Source: Rhizophagus sp. LPA8_4_AMF
Lineage: Eukaryota; Glomeromycota; Glomeromycetes; Glomerales; Glomeraceae
Length of the DNA: 24,236 bases
Direction of reading: 5' to 3'
Assembly (NCBI GenBank): GCA_021464525.1
Contig: JADRCO010000953.1
Coordinates: 1-24,236, forward strand
Part shown: in pieces, positions 1-8,610 of the stretch
How positions within the stretch are numbered: the first letter of the stretch is position 1
How the letters are laid out: every line of letters starts with the position of its first letter
Made by a program: the position numbers and the translations under genes
The notes under the pieces: generated by a model
The model's database searches: none
What the model was told of the DNA's origin: nothing
The model's input: only the letters and a program-made list of their open reading frames with translations

Positions 1-1541
1 ATGTATAAATGCGAAATTACGTAATTACCTCTGAAAATATTTTACATTAACTACTTTAACTACATTAATAACTTTGAAAATAACTATCATTAGGAATAAT
101 GCCCATGAAACCATGTGAAAGAACAACATTTTTTAATAACGTCAAGGTAATCGCATTTTGATCGCATTTTCATAATTGAATATTGAATGAACAAGGTTTG
201 TCAAAAATATAAGACTTTTCGAAAATACGTGACTAAAATTATTTAGTTTATGTTTAAATTCTTGTTCTTTGATGTTTATTTAATACTTTATATTTACCCT
301 TTCTTTAGTAGCAAAACACTTAAAATTCGGAACGTTTTAATTAATATATATATAATCTATATTTTTTTTCTTGATACATTGTCATCTTATCTTGATATCT
401 TAAAGTTTCAGCGCCGTTCATTTTTTTTGTTTCAGATTACAACTTAATTTGTCTTATCTATATTTCCATGATTAACGCGCATTATCGCGAGTCATTTAAT
501 AATTATTATATTTTGATCTTTTGACGTTGGCGTTATCTTTATTTACATGTACCGGTTATTTGTCAGAAACATCACATTACATGATCAGCGAGAAAAAAAA
601 GAATATTGTATCTAAGATGTCGGGTAAGTTTATCGCAGCACGAAATAGGCAATGATTTATTATTTATCCTTTTTTTTTTTTTTGTTTACATAACACAATT
701 GAGTTCAAATTAATATTTCGTATTATTGGGAATTTTACGTGGCTGTTTTTTGTGTTTTTATCAAAAATGTGAAAAATGAACTTAAAATAAATACGTAAAA
801 ATTATATTATTGAATTTTCCTTAATGGATAATACTTCGGAACCTTAACAATAACCTTGTCATAAAACCTGTCAAACAACATTAAAGATCTGCCAAGAGCC
901 CCAGTACAGTTGCCCCGACCATCTTTTGACAATGATTGGTCTAGACTTGTTCTCGGGAAATAATGAATTGCGTAAGCCCTAAAAATGTTAACATATTCCG
1001 GTTTGCCGATCGATAAAGTATTTTCTGTGTTCTATGAACAACCTTAATTTAAATTATAAAAGGTTTCGGGGAAAGGGAACTCCGGAAAAGGAATTTTATT
1101 AAATACATAATGAACTTAAATATTACAGACGTAAATTCTGAATCAAGCTAAAATTATCAATGTTGTACACAAATGGGATCCACTTTATTATCTGCATTAG
1201 CTAAGAAAAAATGCAATTTTGGTGGTTTATAGTACTATATGTTGCACGTAGTTTGATTTGTAGCCACAAGATTTAGAGTATCCGCTTTCGAGGATGAACG
1301 TAGAAAAATATATATATATTTTTTTTTATCCCGCTTAAACTTTTCACGGAATTCGGTAATATTTCGGTAATTTCCAAATATTTGATCAGTAACAAGAGAT
1401 CGGCATGCATATACTATTTAGTTCTACGTATCTTTTCATGGTCAAAATTACGTAATGCCGCCTGGCATTATCAAAAAAAGAAGCATTTCTACGCAAACTC
1501 TGTATTGTTACCTTTTTTGATATCTGAAATTGCTCGGGACT
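1..1541 (+). repeat. Dispersed non-coding repeat R1, copy a
   Basis: This stretch aligns by eye, in the same orientation, with 20712-22735, and parts of it align inverted with 12430-13190. Shared anchors include a run reading TAATCGCATTTTGATCGCAT near 150 (20840), CATTACATGATCAG near 573 (21176), the block ACGTGGCTGTTTTTTGTG near 738 (ACGTGGCTGTTTACTGTG at 21730), TTCTCGGGAAA near 951 (21838) and CCACAAGA near 1263 (22102). No reading frame is conserved between copies, so the module is probably not protein-coding. It starts at the window edge, so its left end is unknown. It could be a decayed transposable element, or the flank of a duplicated gene block, as copy f suggests. Confidence 0.75.
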
Positions 1542-1550
1542 TGATAATCC

Positions 1551-1796
1551 TACAACCCTAGGCATGGCAAAAAAAAAGTGGCTGACACGTGACTGAATTT
1601 TATTCATCACTGGCAGCACACCCCTCTCCGTGTTCACTGTTTATATTTATCTGAGGGACGGTTTTTTCGGGTAGGCAAAAACTTTATTCGGCACTCATTA
1701 TTCGTCACACCGAATTTTCACGTGTTAGTGCATAACGCCGTAATGCGGGCCAAAAGTCACGTGGCAGCCACTTTTTTTACCATTGCTAGGGTACTA
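1551..1796. mobile_element. 246-bp MITE with ~45-bp TIRs and 9-bp TSD
   Basis: The ends form imperfect terminal inverted repeats of about 45 bp: left TACAACCCTAGGCATGG and, read on the other strand, right TAGTACCCTAGCAATGG, both followed by an A-run, then AGTGGCTG and CACGTGACT. The element is flanked by the exact direct repeat TGATAATCC at 1542-1550 and 1797-1805. A 9-bp TSD is typical of Mutator-like elements; an 8-bp reading would suggest hAT, but only the 9-bp reading leaves symmetrical ends. There is no coding capacity, so it is a non-autonomous element inserted in R1 copy a. Confidence 0.85.
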
Positions 1797-1805
1797 TGAT
1801 AATCC

Positions 1806-2590
1806 ATAGCGACATTATGAACTCCGGTTTATCCCGGTTTATGGAATCATCCGATTGTAACTTAACAAAAAGTCTTCTCATTGCTACTTACAATAAGATA
1901 AAGTTATTTAATGGTTATATTAAATTATAATTAATTACGGTTAAACCGGTAATCCTAACAATTTCAACCCGCTACTATTGTGTGACAATATACTGAATTT
2001 AATTAACCACCCTTTTGCATATAATTCCGTAAGATCGTACACATACAGTAATTACGACTGATGCGTGCGTTAAGATCGTCTGTAAAATATTATTAATTGA
2101 AGTAATTTGTAGACTAAAACCTTACCAACTGATTTGGTATAGAACCATGCTTCTCTTCTCATTTATTATAAGTGAAGTTACAAGTTACTTATTTTTAATT
2201 TTAATTTTTTTTTTTTCTCTCAAATATAAAATGGACCAAGAGAAAAACGCACTTCTTTCTCGTCCTACACAAAAATTATAATGCATTGGACTCATAATAA
2301 AGACCCGAAACCCCACTTCTACCAACAACTTCTCCACTTCCACAAAAAACCAGCGTCATTGGTTGCGTGGTGGTACTGGACCAGTTTTAAGTGAAATAAA
2401 GATACCGGTGAAATAAAGATACCATTAAAGTTTTGATTCTATTTTTATGATGTACTATTACGTTTATTACAATTTATCCTTATCCTTGTATTTCTTTACT
2501 ATTTAAAAACAATATTTTAAGATATTTCTACTTAAATAGCTAATGATGGATATAATGCTACAATTGTGAAGTGATCATAATAAATTAATA
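1806..2590. other. Non-coding stretch, tail of R1 and a short tandem duplication
   Basis: No gene is seen. From 1806 to about 2020 the sequence resembles 16480-16770 (shared GGAATCATCCG, AAGTTATTTAA and GTGTGACA-type blocks in the same order), so R1 probably continues past the MITE. A 16-bp unit, GTGAAATAAAGATACC, is duplicated in tandem at 2391-2406 and 2408-2423. The rest is AT-rich filler with a T-run near 2205. Confidence 0.5.
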
Positions 2591-2666
2591 ATATTGAGGT
2601 GCTTTAGAAGCCCAAAGAATTGCACGGGAAAAATATAATGATTCTATCACTGTAATGCCAGCAATG

Positions 2667-2674
2667 GAATATAC
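2667..2674. repeat. Left target-site duplication of the hAT-type element
   Basis: GAATATAC, identical to 3331-3338, directly next to the left terminal inverted repeat. Confidence 0.85.
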
Positions 2675-3330
2675 TAGTGATGCAGTTGGAACTGTCCCAA
2701 TGAATTGGCCGGCATATAGCGGACTGTGGCCACAGTTACGGCAAAACCGCGTGAAACCCAATGTCCCGTTAATGTTATTAATGCCGTGACTTTTACTGTG
2801 GCCAATGATGCCGTAGAGTTTAAATAGTTTAAACAGATAGCATAAAATAGTTTAATAGTATACATGGCTTAACATTAAATTTTGATAACAAATTCGGAGA
2901 GATTTAAAAAATTTAAATGGTAAGCCATACTGATTTTAAATAACTTCTTTTTATGAATTTTATAGAACAGTAATTTCAATAGTAATGAAAGAGAAGAAGA
3001 ATGAATAATTAGAATGATATAAAAATATAAAAGTATGATAATTACATACTTTATTTTATGCTTTATAATATATATTTTCTAAGACAAATTTAAAATTTAA
3101 TAATTATTACTTATCTGATATACACAAGTTATGGTGCCTATTTATTGTACATACACCAGTTACGGCACATATACCAGTTACGGAATATATACCAGTTACG
3201 GCGTATTTACCAGTTACGGCCCATTTACCAGTTCCAATATTCCGTATCTTAACGTAAAGAGTTATAACTAGTTATAACACAGTTGTGATACGGCTCATCC
3301 CAATGTGATCGAGTTCCAACTGCATCTTTA
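2675..3330. mobile_element. 656-bp non-autonomous hAT-type element with 8-bp TSD
   Basis: The exact 8-mer GAATATAC lies directly outside both ends (2667-2674 and 3331-3338). The ends are inverted repeats: left TAGTGATGCAGTTGGAACT, right read on the other strand TAAAGATGCAGTTGGAACT. Both fit the YARNG start known for hAT elements, and 8-bp TSDs are a hAT hallmark. Subterminal CAGTTACGGC motifs occur on the left (near 2735) and as a tandem array on the right. There is no transposase frame inside; the short minus-strand ORF over 2674-2865 is chance. The element splits a reading frame that is restored when one TSD and the element are removed. Confidence 0.88.
3155..3233 (+). repeat. 18-bp tandem repeat array inside the hAT-type element
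   Basis: Units start at 3155, 3173, 3191, 3209 and 3227 with an exact 18-bp period. Each begins ACCAGTTACGG (the last, partial unit diverges after ACCAGTT) and ends in a variable AT-rich half. A degenerate related unit lies at 3123. The same CAGTTACGGC core is found at the left end of the element, as expected for subterminal transposase-binding repeats. Confidence 0.85.
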
Positions 3331-3338
3331 GAATATAC
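3331..3338. repeat. Right target-site duplication of the hAT-type element
   Basis: GAATATAC, identical to 2667-2674, directly next to the right terminal inverted repeat. Confidence 0.85.
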
Positions 3339-4159
3339 TGTAGGTAAAAAAAAAGAAATAAATTTAATTCTTAATTAATTTTAATTTGTCGACTCCAATA
3401 TGCAGTTTATTGGTATAGATGAAACGCTACTTGATGTTTCTCCAGAATTTTCTTCAGATGAAACGTTAGAAGAAATAATAGATTATGTTCATAATTGGGC
3501 GGTTTGTATCTGTAAATCATATTTCATGGAGTAAAAGTACTGAACGGGAATATCAAGTTGAAACGTTACCAGATCATCCTTCAAGAGAGAAACTTCGAGA
3601 TATGGTACTCGTTATTTAATTAGAATCTGGGTTTCATTTGTGTAATAATTGTAATATTTTATTAATTTAAAAATATGATATTTATCATACATAGGAAAGT
3701 AATCAATGGAGATACATTTGACTGGCAAACATATTTATCGTGCAATAAAATAATAATGCTTACAGAATCAGATGTACATTCTCCTTCAACAAGTGTATAT
3801 GCATGGACAGTTCTTACATCACATACGAAGGAATTATGACAGAAAGAGAACAAGTTTTTTTTATCTGATGCAACTGGAACAAGACCAAGAATTTCTCCAA
3901 AGAGCCGCCAGCTTATTATAATTTGTTGTCAATTACTTTACTAGCAGATTATTGGACATCATTTTACTCTGAAAGTAAAGATATGTATTGTTGTCATCAA
4001 AGAAAATTTGATTGGTTTAGTCTTTGGTGTTTAATATTTTATTACATGCTATGAAGTTGATGGGATTTTGTTTATTAAAGGATATGAAATTAAAAATTGG
4101 TAATAGAGGGAGAAATAAAAATGAAGAAAAAAGGCAAGTCGATTTAGTTGATATCTAGA

Positions 4160-4815
4160 TTTTTTTTTAATTATAGTTGACTTATTTTTACGTACCTTAA
4201 AATTAAAAAAAAAAGATCTTTTTTTTTATCGTAATCAATTGATTAGTGATACGATGAGATATGCGTCGCAGAACTTGTGCTTTTTTGATGGCGAATGATA
4301 AGTTTAGAGATTAACTCATTTTATTTTTAATATTATTTTATAAAAAGTATACAGCCAAATTTATATTCAACTTTCATTAGTTCTTTTTTTAATAAACTGA
4401 ATTAGCAATTTAAAAATATTTAAAAAATAAAATATTTTATTAGTCTTGAAATAGTAATAAAAGGAAAACCCCAATTTTAAACATCGTATTAAACATGTGA
4501 AAAAAATTTTTATATCCTGTTCCTAAAATCTAAATTAACAAAAAAAAAAGAAAGTTAAGAAATAAGTAGTAGCTACTATTCCATATATCGGAGCTTATAA
4601 TCTTTTAAATCAGCTACTTTTCTATGAATATGATAAAAAATATAAAATTAAATTTATATTCAATATTAAAAAATATTTACTGATATATTATGGTTTATGG
4701 TTTTAAGATATAAAAGAGTTTAATCAACTTATAAATAGTTTGCACAGTTCCTGCTGAAATAAAAATGATGAACTACAGTCTCCAAATATCAATTTTCTAT
4801 AAATTGTACTAAAAA
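4160..4815. other. AT-rich non-coding stretch
   Basis: No gene is seen. A short segment near 4262-4325 (minus strand: AATCTCTAAACTTATCATTC) has a close counterpart on the plus strand near 15580-15625, so it is a fragment of another dispersed repeat. The rest is A/T runs. Confidence 0.5.
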
Positions 4816-5173
4816 ATGTCTCATATCAACAATAATGTAAGTTTCATTATTCTCAATCCTCCTGACCAAGCCCCTGTGATGCCATTTTCTCATGACAATT
4901 CTGAATTCTCACCAAATTATTGACACTATAAATTCCCTTAAATCTTCTATAGATATCTATAGCACATATAACAATGAAAAGACACATCTTCACTTTTCCA
5001 TTTTGTATAACGTTATAAAAAATACATGGGCAAATATTCCATCACAATGGAATAGTGGTAAAGCATTCAATATATGCAGCTGCCAAACAGAACTACATTA
5101 TAGTAAAGAATATGAAAGATTACAAGAGAATTTACATGAATTTATTAATTTATTAGTAAATAAAGTTTACTAA
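4816..5173 (+). CDS. Small unrecognised protein or gene fragment, probable frameshift
   Basis: The clearest part is the 93-codon frame 4892-5173, with mixed, protein-like composition (two Trp, WANIPSQWNSGKAFNICSC, then a charged segment YERLQENLHEFINLL that may be helical). The frame just upstream starts at ATG 4816 (MSHINNNVSFIILNPPDQAP…) and runs to a stop at about 4922, overlapping the second in another register. The two together look like one coding region broken by a frameshift between about 4890 and 4920. An alternative is splicing: GTAAGT at 4836 is a perfect donor and an acceptor-like TATAG lies near 4950. I do not recognise a domain. The pogo element begins 155 bp downstream. Confidence 0.45.
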
Positions 5174-5327
5174 GTTTCCTCTTTTAAATAGTTCTTAACC
5201 GGTATCATATTGGTAATCATCCAGTCCACTGACTCAAAGTAAATTATAAGCGGGTGCAAAAAGTAAAAGTAAGAAAAGTCTTCCATTTCAGCATGCATCA
5301 TTTGACCGCCTAAAAGATAAAAAAGCA
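5174..5327 (+). other. Possible exon remnant at the transposon insertion site
   Basis: From 5253 a short frame with protein-like content (SLPFQHASFDRLKDKK) runs up to the left end of the pogo element. If the element and one TA are removed, it continues as VITSLHVNQQNLFNFHPY before a stop near 7715. This suggests that the transposon landed in an exon, perhaps of the same locus as 4816-5173, but the link is not proven. Confidence 0.3.
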
Positions 5328-5356
5328 CTACCGTATAGCGCTGCATACAGTACCCC
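5328..5356 (+). repeat. Left terminal inverted repeat of the pogo element
   Basis: Starts CTACCGTATAGCGCTGCATA. Pairs with 7633-7661 at 26 of 29 positions. Confidence 0.9.
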
Positions 5357-5643
5357 TTGTAATAGTACCCCCTTCAAATAGTACCAGGGTATTATTCAAA
5401 TCCACATTTGGGTATTTTTGAAAAATACCCCAGTACTAATCAAAATTCGATTTTGAATAGTACTCCGAATACTAATCATATTCCGACTTGAAAAGTACCC
5501 GGTACTAATCAAAATTTATGATACACATACTTTATTTAATTTATTTAATTGTAATAAAATCATAGCCGATAAACTTTATTAAAAAAATATTAATGAATCA
5601 TCAACTAGTATCATTACACAATCAAAGCCACCCATTATTAAAC

Positions 5644-5931
5644 TCACATGTTAACGTAATATGTTTCTTGTTCGTAATAACCAAAATAATTTTCATCCTT
5701 CCCCTCTTCACATTCATTCTCTTCATCCTCTTCATCACACTTGTCCTCTTCTTCTTCATCCTCCTCCTCATATTCCTCTTCCTCTCCTTCCTCATATTCT
5801 TCTTCCTCTCCTTCCTCTCCTTCATCATATTCTTCCTCCTCCTCTTCCTCATACTCCGCCTCCTCCACATTCTCCTCTTCATTTCCATATTCCTCATTAC
5901 CTTCGTTCTCTTTATCTGATAGCACTTCCAC
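5644..5931 (-). other. Glu/Tyr-rich acidic C-terminal tail of the transposase
   Basis: This is the end of exon 2, not a separate gene. About 95 codons follow the family's usual GISN-x-x-D-x-TEDD region and are dominated by GAA/GAG, broken at intervals by Tyr, Gly and Asp (EEEYEEGEEEEYEEEDEEEE), ending with YYEQETYYVNM. The minus strand is almost all purine here, so several overlapping ORFs on both strands are low-complexity shadows. Confidence 0.75.
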
Positions 5932-6177
5932 TTCATTATTTAGTTAGTTTGCTTGTTTGAGATGATCATAATTAAAAATCCAGTCATCTTCAGTTTCATC
6001 ATGTTTATTAGAGATTCCACAGCATTTAAAAGATCGTCTAATCAAATTAACATCAACCGCATCTCATGAATCTTTAATCCAATGTGCTACAGTTTCATAA
6101 GAAGGACTTTCGATTTTACCGGTAGGTGTTAACTCTTTTATAGTTTCTGCCATCCACTCATTGTAATTTTTTCGCAT

Positions 6178-6256
6178 CTATAGGATGAAATAAAATATTT
6201 AATTATTTTTTTTCTATAAAAATTAAAAAAATAGAAGGGATCAGAGGAGACATTAC
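6178..6256 (-). other. 79-bp GT-AG intron in the transposase pseudogene
   Basis: On the minus strand the frame reaching FKSK ends at 6257 and is followed by GTAATG. The segment ends in CCTATAG at 6178, and MRKNYNEWM follows in phase 0. Its length is not a multiple of three and it carries an in-frame TAA, so it must be removed to join the catalytic core to the C-terminal region. Confidence 0.75.
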
Positions 6257-7632
6257 CTTTGATTTGAATGATTTATTTACTGAAACATCCAAGGGCTGTA
6301 GGCGAGATGTTAATCCTCCAGGAATAACTGCAATATTGGTTTTTTTCATTAAAATGCCTTTTAACAGAATTTACAATGTGAGCAGAAAATGAATCTAAAA
6401 CCAATAATGATTGTGGATTGGAAAGTCTTTCACGTTTAGTCCAAACATTCTCAATCCAATAAAGCATCTCATTTTCGTTCATCCATCCTGTTTGGTTTGC
6501 ACGAATAATAACTTCTGGAGGAAAATTTCCTTTTGGAATATTTTTGATTTTGAAAATTATAAGTGGAGGAAGTTTTGTCCCATCTGCCATACAAGCTAAT
6601 ACTACTGTAAAATTAGCTTTTTCATGGCCTGTAGTGCGAATGCTAATTGATCGTGCTTCTAATTCATCAATAGTAGTATTAGCAGGTAAATCAAAGAATA
6701 TGGGCATTTCATCCATGTTTCCTATATATGCTAAAGGATAATCATGCTGTATACACTGGTACATGATGAATGCTAAAAATGCTTATTATTTTTCAATTAA
6801 ATCATCAGGTAAACATTGCGCGATAGTAGTATGATGACAATTACTCAATTTATTTCAGCTCATAAAACCATCTAACCACTTATTACTAAAAGTAAAAAAT
6901 TTAATATCAGAATACATATCATTATATTGACACTGTTGTGCAAATGCCCGGGCTTTTAATTGAATCATATTTCGTGTGATTGCATTTTGATTTTTTTGTT
7001 TTTCTTTAACCCAAGTAACTAAAGCAATTTCTAAAGCAGGGTATTTTAGTTTTGCTCCTATATTTAAATGTTTTACATCTGGTTGTGCTTTAAGTAACTT
7101 TAGTTTTTTAGATATCCAGTCACAAAGTTGCTTTGTTTGAATGTTAAACTTGGCTGCTGTCTTATTTTTACTATAGCCTTTTTCATGATACATAATAATT
7201 GCAATTTTTTCACGAGCATTCCATTGTCTTCGCCTTTTTTTTGTTATAGTTAAACGGCTACTTCTTTTGTTTGTGTGAGGACCCATTTTATATGAAAGTA
7301 ATAGAGAAATAAAATTTGTAAAATAGAAATACGAAGAACGTGACTGAATTTCCTGATATTAATTTAATCTGATCTGAATCATGATCATCATTATGGTAAT
7401 TTGAATTTATCAGAATTTTTTACATTTTACATTTTAAAGTTTTTATTTCATATTAATGGAAAATTGAATTGAAAAATCATTAAAATTTTAACTTTTGATT
7501 ACTTAATTCTATTATCACATAATTAGTACCCCCCTTCCAATATACCCCCTTTTTATAGTACCCCCCTCCTCCTATAGTATCCCCCCCCTCCGGGTACTAT
7601 TCAATCTAAGCAGACTTTCTTGAATAGTACTG

Positions 7633-7661
7633 GGGGTACTATATGCAGCACTATATGGTAG
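7633..7661 (-). repeat. Right terminal inverted repeat of the pogo element
   Basis: On the minus strand starts CTACCATATAGTGCTGCATA. The three differences from the left end are all transitions. TA follows at 7662-7663. Confidence 0.9.
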
Positions 7662-8307
7662 TAATCACTTCGTTGCATGTCAATCAACAAAATTTATTTA
7701 ATTTTCATCCATATTGAACATAGAGAGATGATCTTTAGAATGATATGTTACTTCGTTTTATAGCAGGCAGGATCGAAGTCAAATCACAGAATTGGTATAT
7801 GATCTTATGATGCAATAAAATAAATCAAATAGCAGTTCCACTAATAAATCAATTTCTTGTTATTATTATTATTATTATTTTAATAAAAGAGTTATAAAAA
7901 TTTTTGTTCATGTGTTTTTAAAATGGGTGTTTTCTTTTGGTTACTATTTTAAAGACTTTAAATAGCTGATTGGGTTTATTTAAAATAAAGAAAATAACAA
8001 AAAAGTTATGTAACTGTAAATTTGAGTCTCTTAGTACATTTGACTGTATAAACTTCATTTTTAATAAATGAGAGTTTGAAGCATGGTTCTATACTCAAAT
8101 TGGTAGCTACAGAAGTGGATCATCTAATAATTGGGCACAGCAAATCATATGATAGTTGATGGCACAGTAAATGATCTACACAATCGTTTATAAGAATGAA
8201 TTACTAGAGAAGGGAAATGATAATGTGATTGAAAATTGAAATTATTAATTACTAAGCAAATCTAGAATGATATATCATGTTGGCAATAGTCTGAGCAGTA
8301 CCTGGTA
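7662..8307. other. Non-coding stretch with (TTA)n microsatellite
   Basis: No gene is seen. A TTA/ATT triplet run lies at about 7858-7880. The first 50 bases may continue an exon broken by the pogo element. Confidence 0.5.
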
Positions 8308-8610
8308 CTACCAGTGATGGCAAATGACCAGGTCATTTCACTCATTTGGCCATTTTGATTCGAATGACTTATCATTTGCCATTTAGGTCATTTAGAATTA
8401 ATTAAAGCCAAATTTATGACGCCAGCCAGGACTACAAATTTATATTGTCACGTGATATAATTTTTATCCTCAAAATGAAATAGATAATTTTGGCCAGAAT
8501 TATGATGTAATTTTTAAATGACTAAGTCATTTGTCATTTAATGCTGAAATGACCCAAATGACACGTGACTAGTCATTTGAGTCATTTAAGTTCATTTGGG
8601 TCACTGGTAG
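8308..8610. mobile_element. 303-bp MITE built from TCATTT/AAATGA motifs
   Basis: The outer ends are inverted: left CTACCAGTGATGGCAAATGA, right on the other strand CTACCAGTGACCCAAATGA. Within 300 bp there are about 13 TCATTT or AAATGA hexamers in both orientations, crowded into both ends, with an AT-rich centre. Reading the ends from CAGTG fits the hAT YARNG start, but no convincing 8-bp TSD is seen. Reading from CTACC gives ends that begin like the pogo element, with TA only on the left. The superfamily is therefore open. There is no coding capacity. Confidence 0.75.

Larger units (their letters stand above)
2599..4158 (+). pseudogene. Broken multi-exon gene, unrecognised, interrupted by a hAT-type MITE
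   Basis: I do not recognise the family. Several open segments in line on the plus strand read like real protein. From 2601 a frame runs into the TSD (…VMPAMEYT). After the insertion it resumes at 3331 and, if a 75-bp GT-AG intron at 3344-3418 is removed, continues as DETLLDVSPEFSSDETLEE and on to NWA near 3500. After a frameshift near 3530 comes STEREYQVETLPDHPS. A further block from 3696 includes LTESDVHSPSTSVYAWTVL, has one TGA at 3837, and shifts frame near 3902 into a 50-codon block (EPPAYYNLLSITLLADYW…) ending at 4054. A last frame (4051-4158) ends in RQVDLVDI and a stop. The 5' end is not located; an acceptor-like AG at 2597-2598 suggests an upstream exon. The frameshifts, the internal stop and the insertion mark it as dead. 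Confidence 0.5.
5644..7286 (-). pseudogene. Pogo/Tigger-type transposase (CENP-B-like HTH plus DDE domain), decayed
   Basis: The start is ATG at 7286 (MGPHTNKRSS). Residues about 18-65 look like a CENP-B/psq-type helix-turn-helix (KIAIIMYHEKGYSKNKTAAK), and 75-143 like the second, Tc5-type DNA-binding domain ending at FSNKWLDGF. After in-frame stops (TGA just after 6855, TAATAA near 6794) the same frame resumes with the DDE catalytic core. First Asp is in NMDEMPIFFDLP (codon 6713-6711), second in LLVLDSFSAH (6395-6393). A one-base frameshift in the T-run 6340-6346 moves the third, LQPLDVSVNKSF, into another frame (Asp codon 6289-6287). A 79-bp intron follows, then exon 2 (6177-5644) with NEWMAE and FKCCGISN, two more stops (TGA near 6068, TAA near 5945) and a long Glu/Tyr-rich tail. 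About 520 codons, normal for the family. Cut-and-paste transposition was its role; this copy cannot make a full protein. Confidence 0.88.
5328..7661 (-). mobile_element. Full-length pogo/Tigger-type DNA transposon (2334 bp), inactive
   Basis: The ends are inverted repeats: 29 bp at each end start CTACC and match at 26 positions, with three transitions. TA follows the right end (7662-7663) and CA precedes the left (5326-5327), consistent with the TA target of this superfamily with one base mutated. Both subterminal zones (5348-5520 and 7525-7640) are full of AGTACCCC/GGGTACT repeats, plausible transposase-binding sites. One decayed transposase gene fills the inside on the minus strand. Its size agrees with autonomous Tigger elements. 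Confidence 0.9.

Noticed and set aside
250-447. 65-codon plus-strand ORF
   Set aside because: It lies inside R1 and is not open in the matching part of copy f; the composition is Phe/Leu/Ile noise.
1386-1637. 83-codon minus-strand ORF
   Set aside because: It crosses the boundary between R1 and the MITE at 1551, so it cannot be an ancestral gene.
2674-2865. 63-codon minus-strand ORF
   Set aside because: It is contained in the end of the hAT-type MITE and is explained by the element's repeats.
3155-3233. Short regular array considered as CRISPR
   Set aside because: An 18-bp period with no spacer-length unique segments, in a eukaryotic transposon end; it is a subterminal tandem repeat.
3662-3853. 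63-codon minus-strand ORF
   Set aside because: It is antisense to the better supported plus-strand block of the pseudogene at 3696-3836.
5593-5960. Several overlapping ORFs on both strands (Leu/Phe-rich, Ser-rich, Pro/His-rich, Arg/Lys/Met-rich)
   Set aside because: They are other-frame readings of the low-complexity tract that encodes the acidic tail of the transposase.
6411-6741. Two short plus-strand ORFs
   Set aside because: They lie antisense to the transposase catalytic core and have no independent support.
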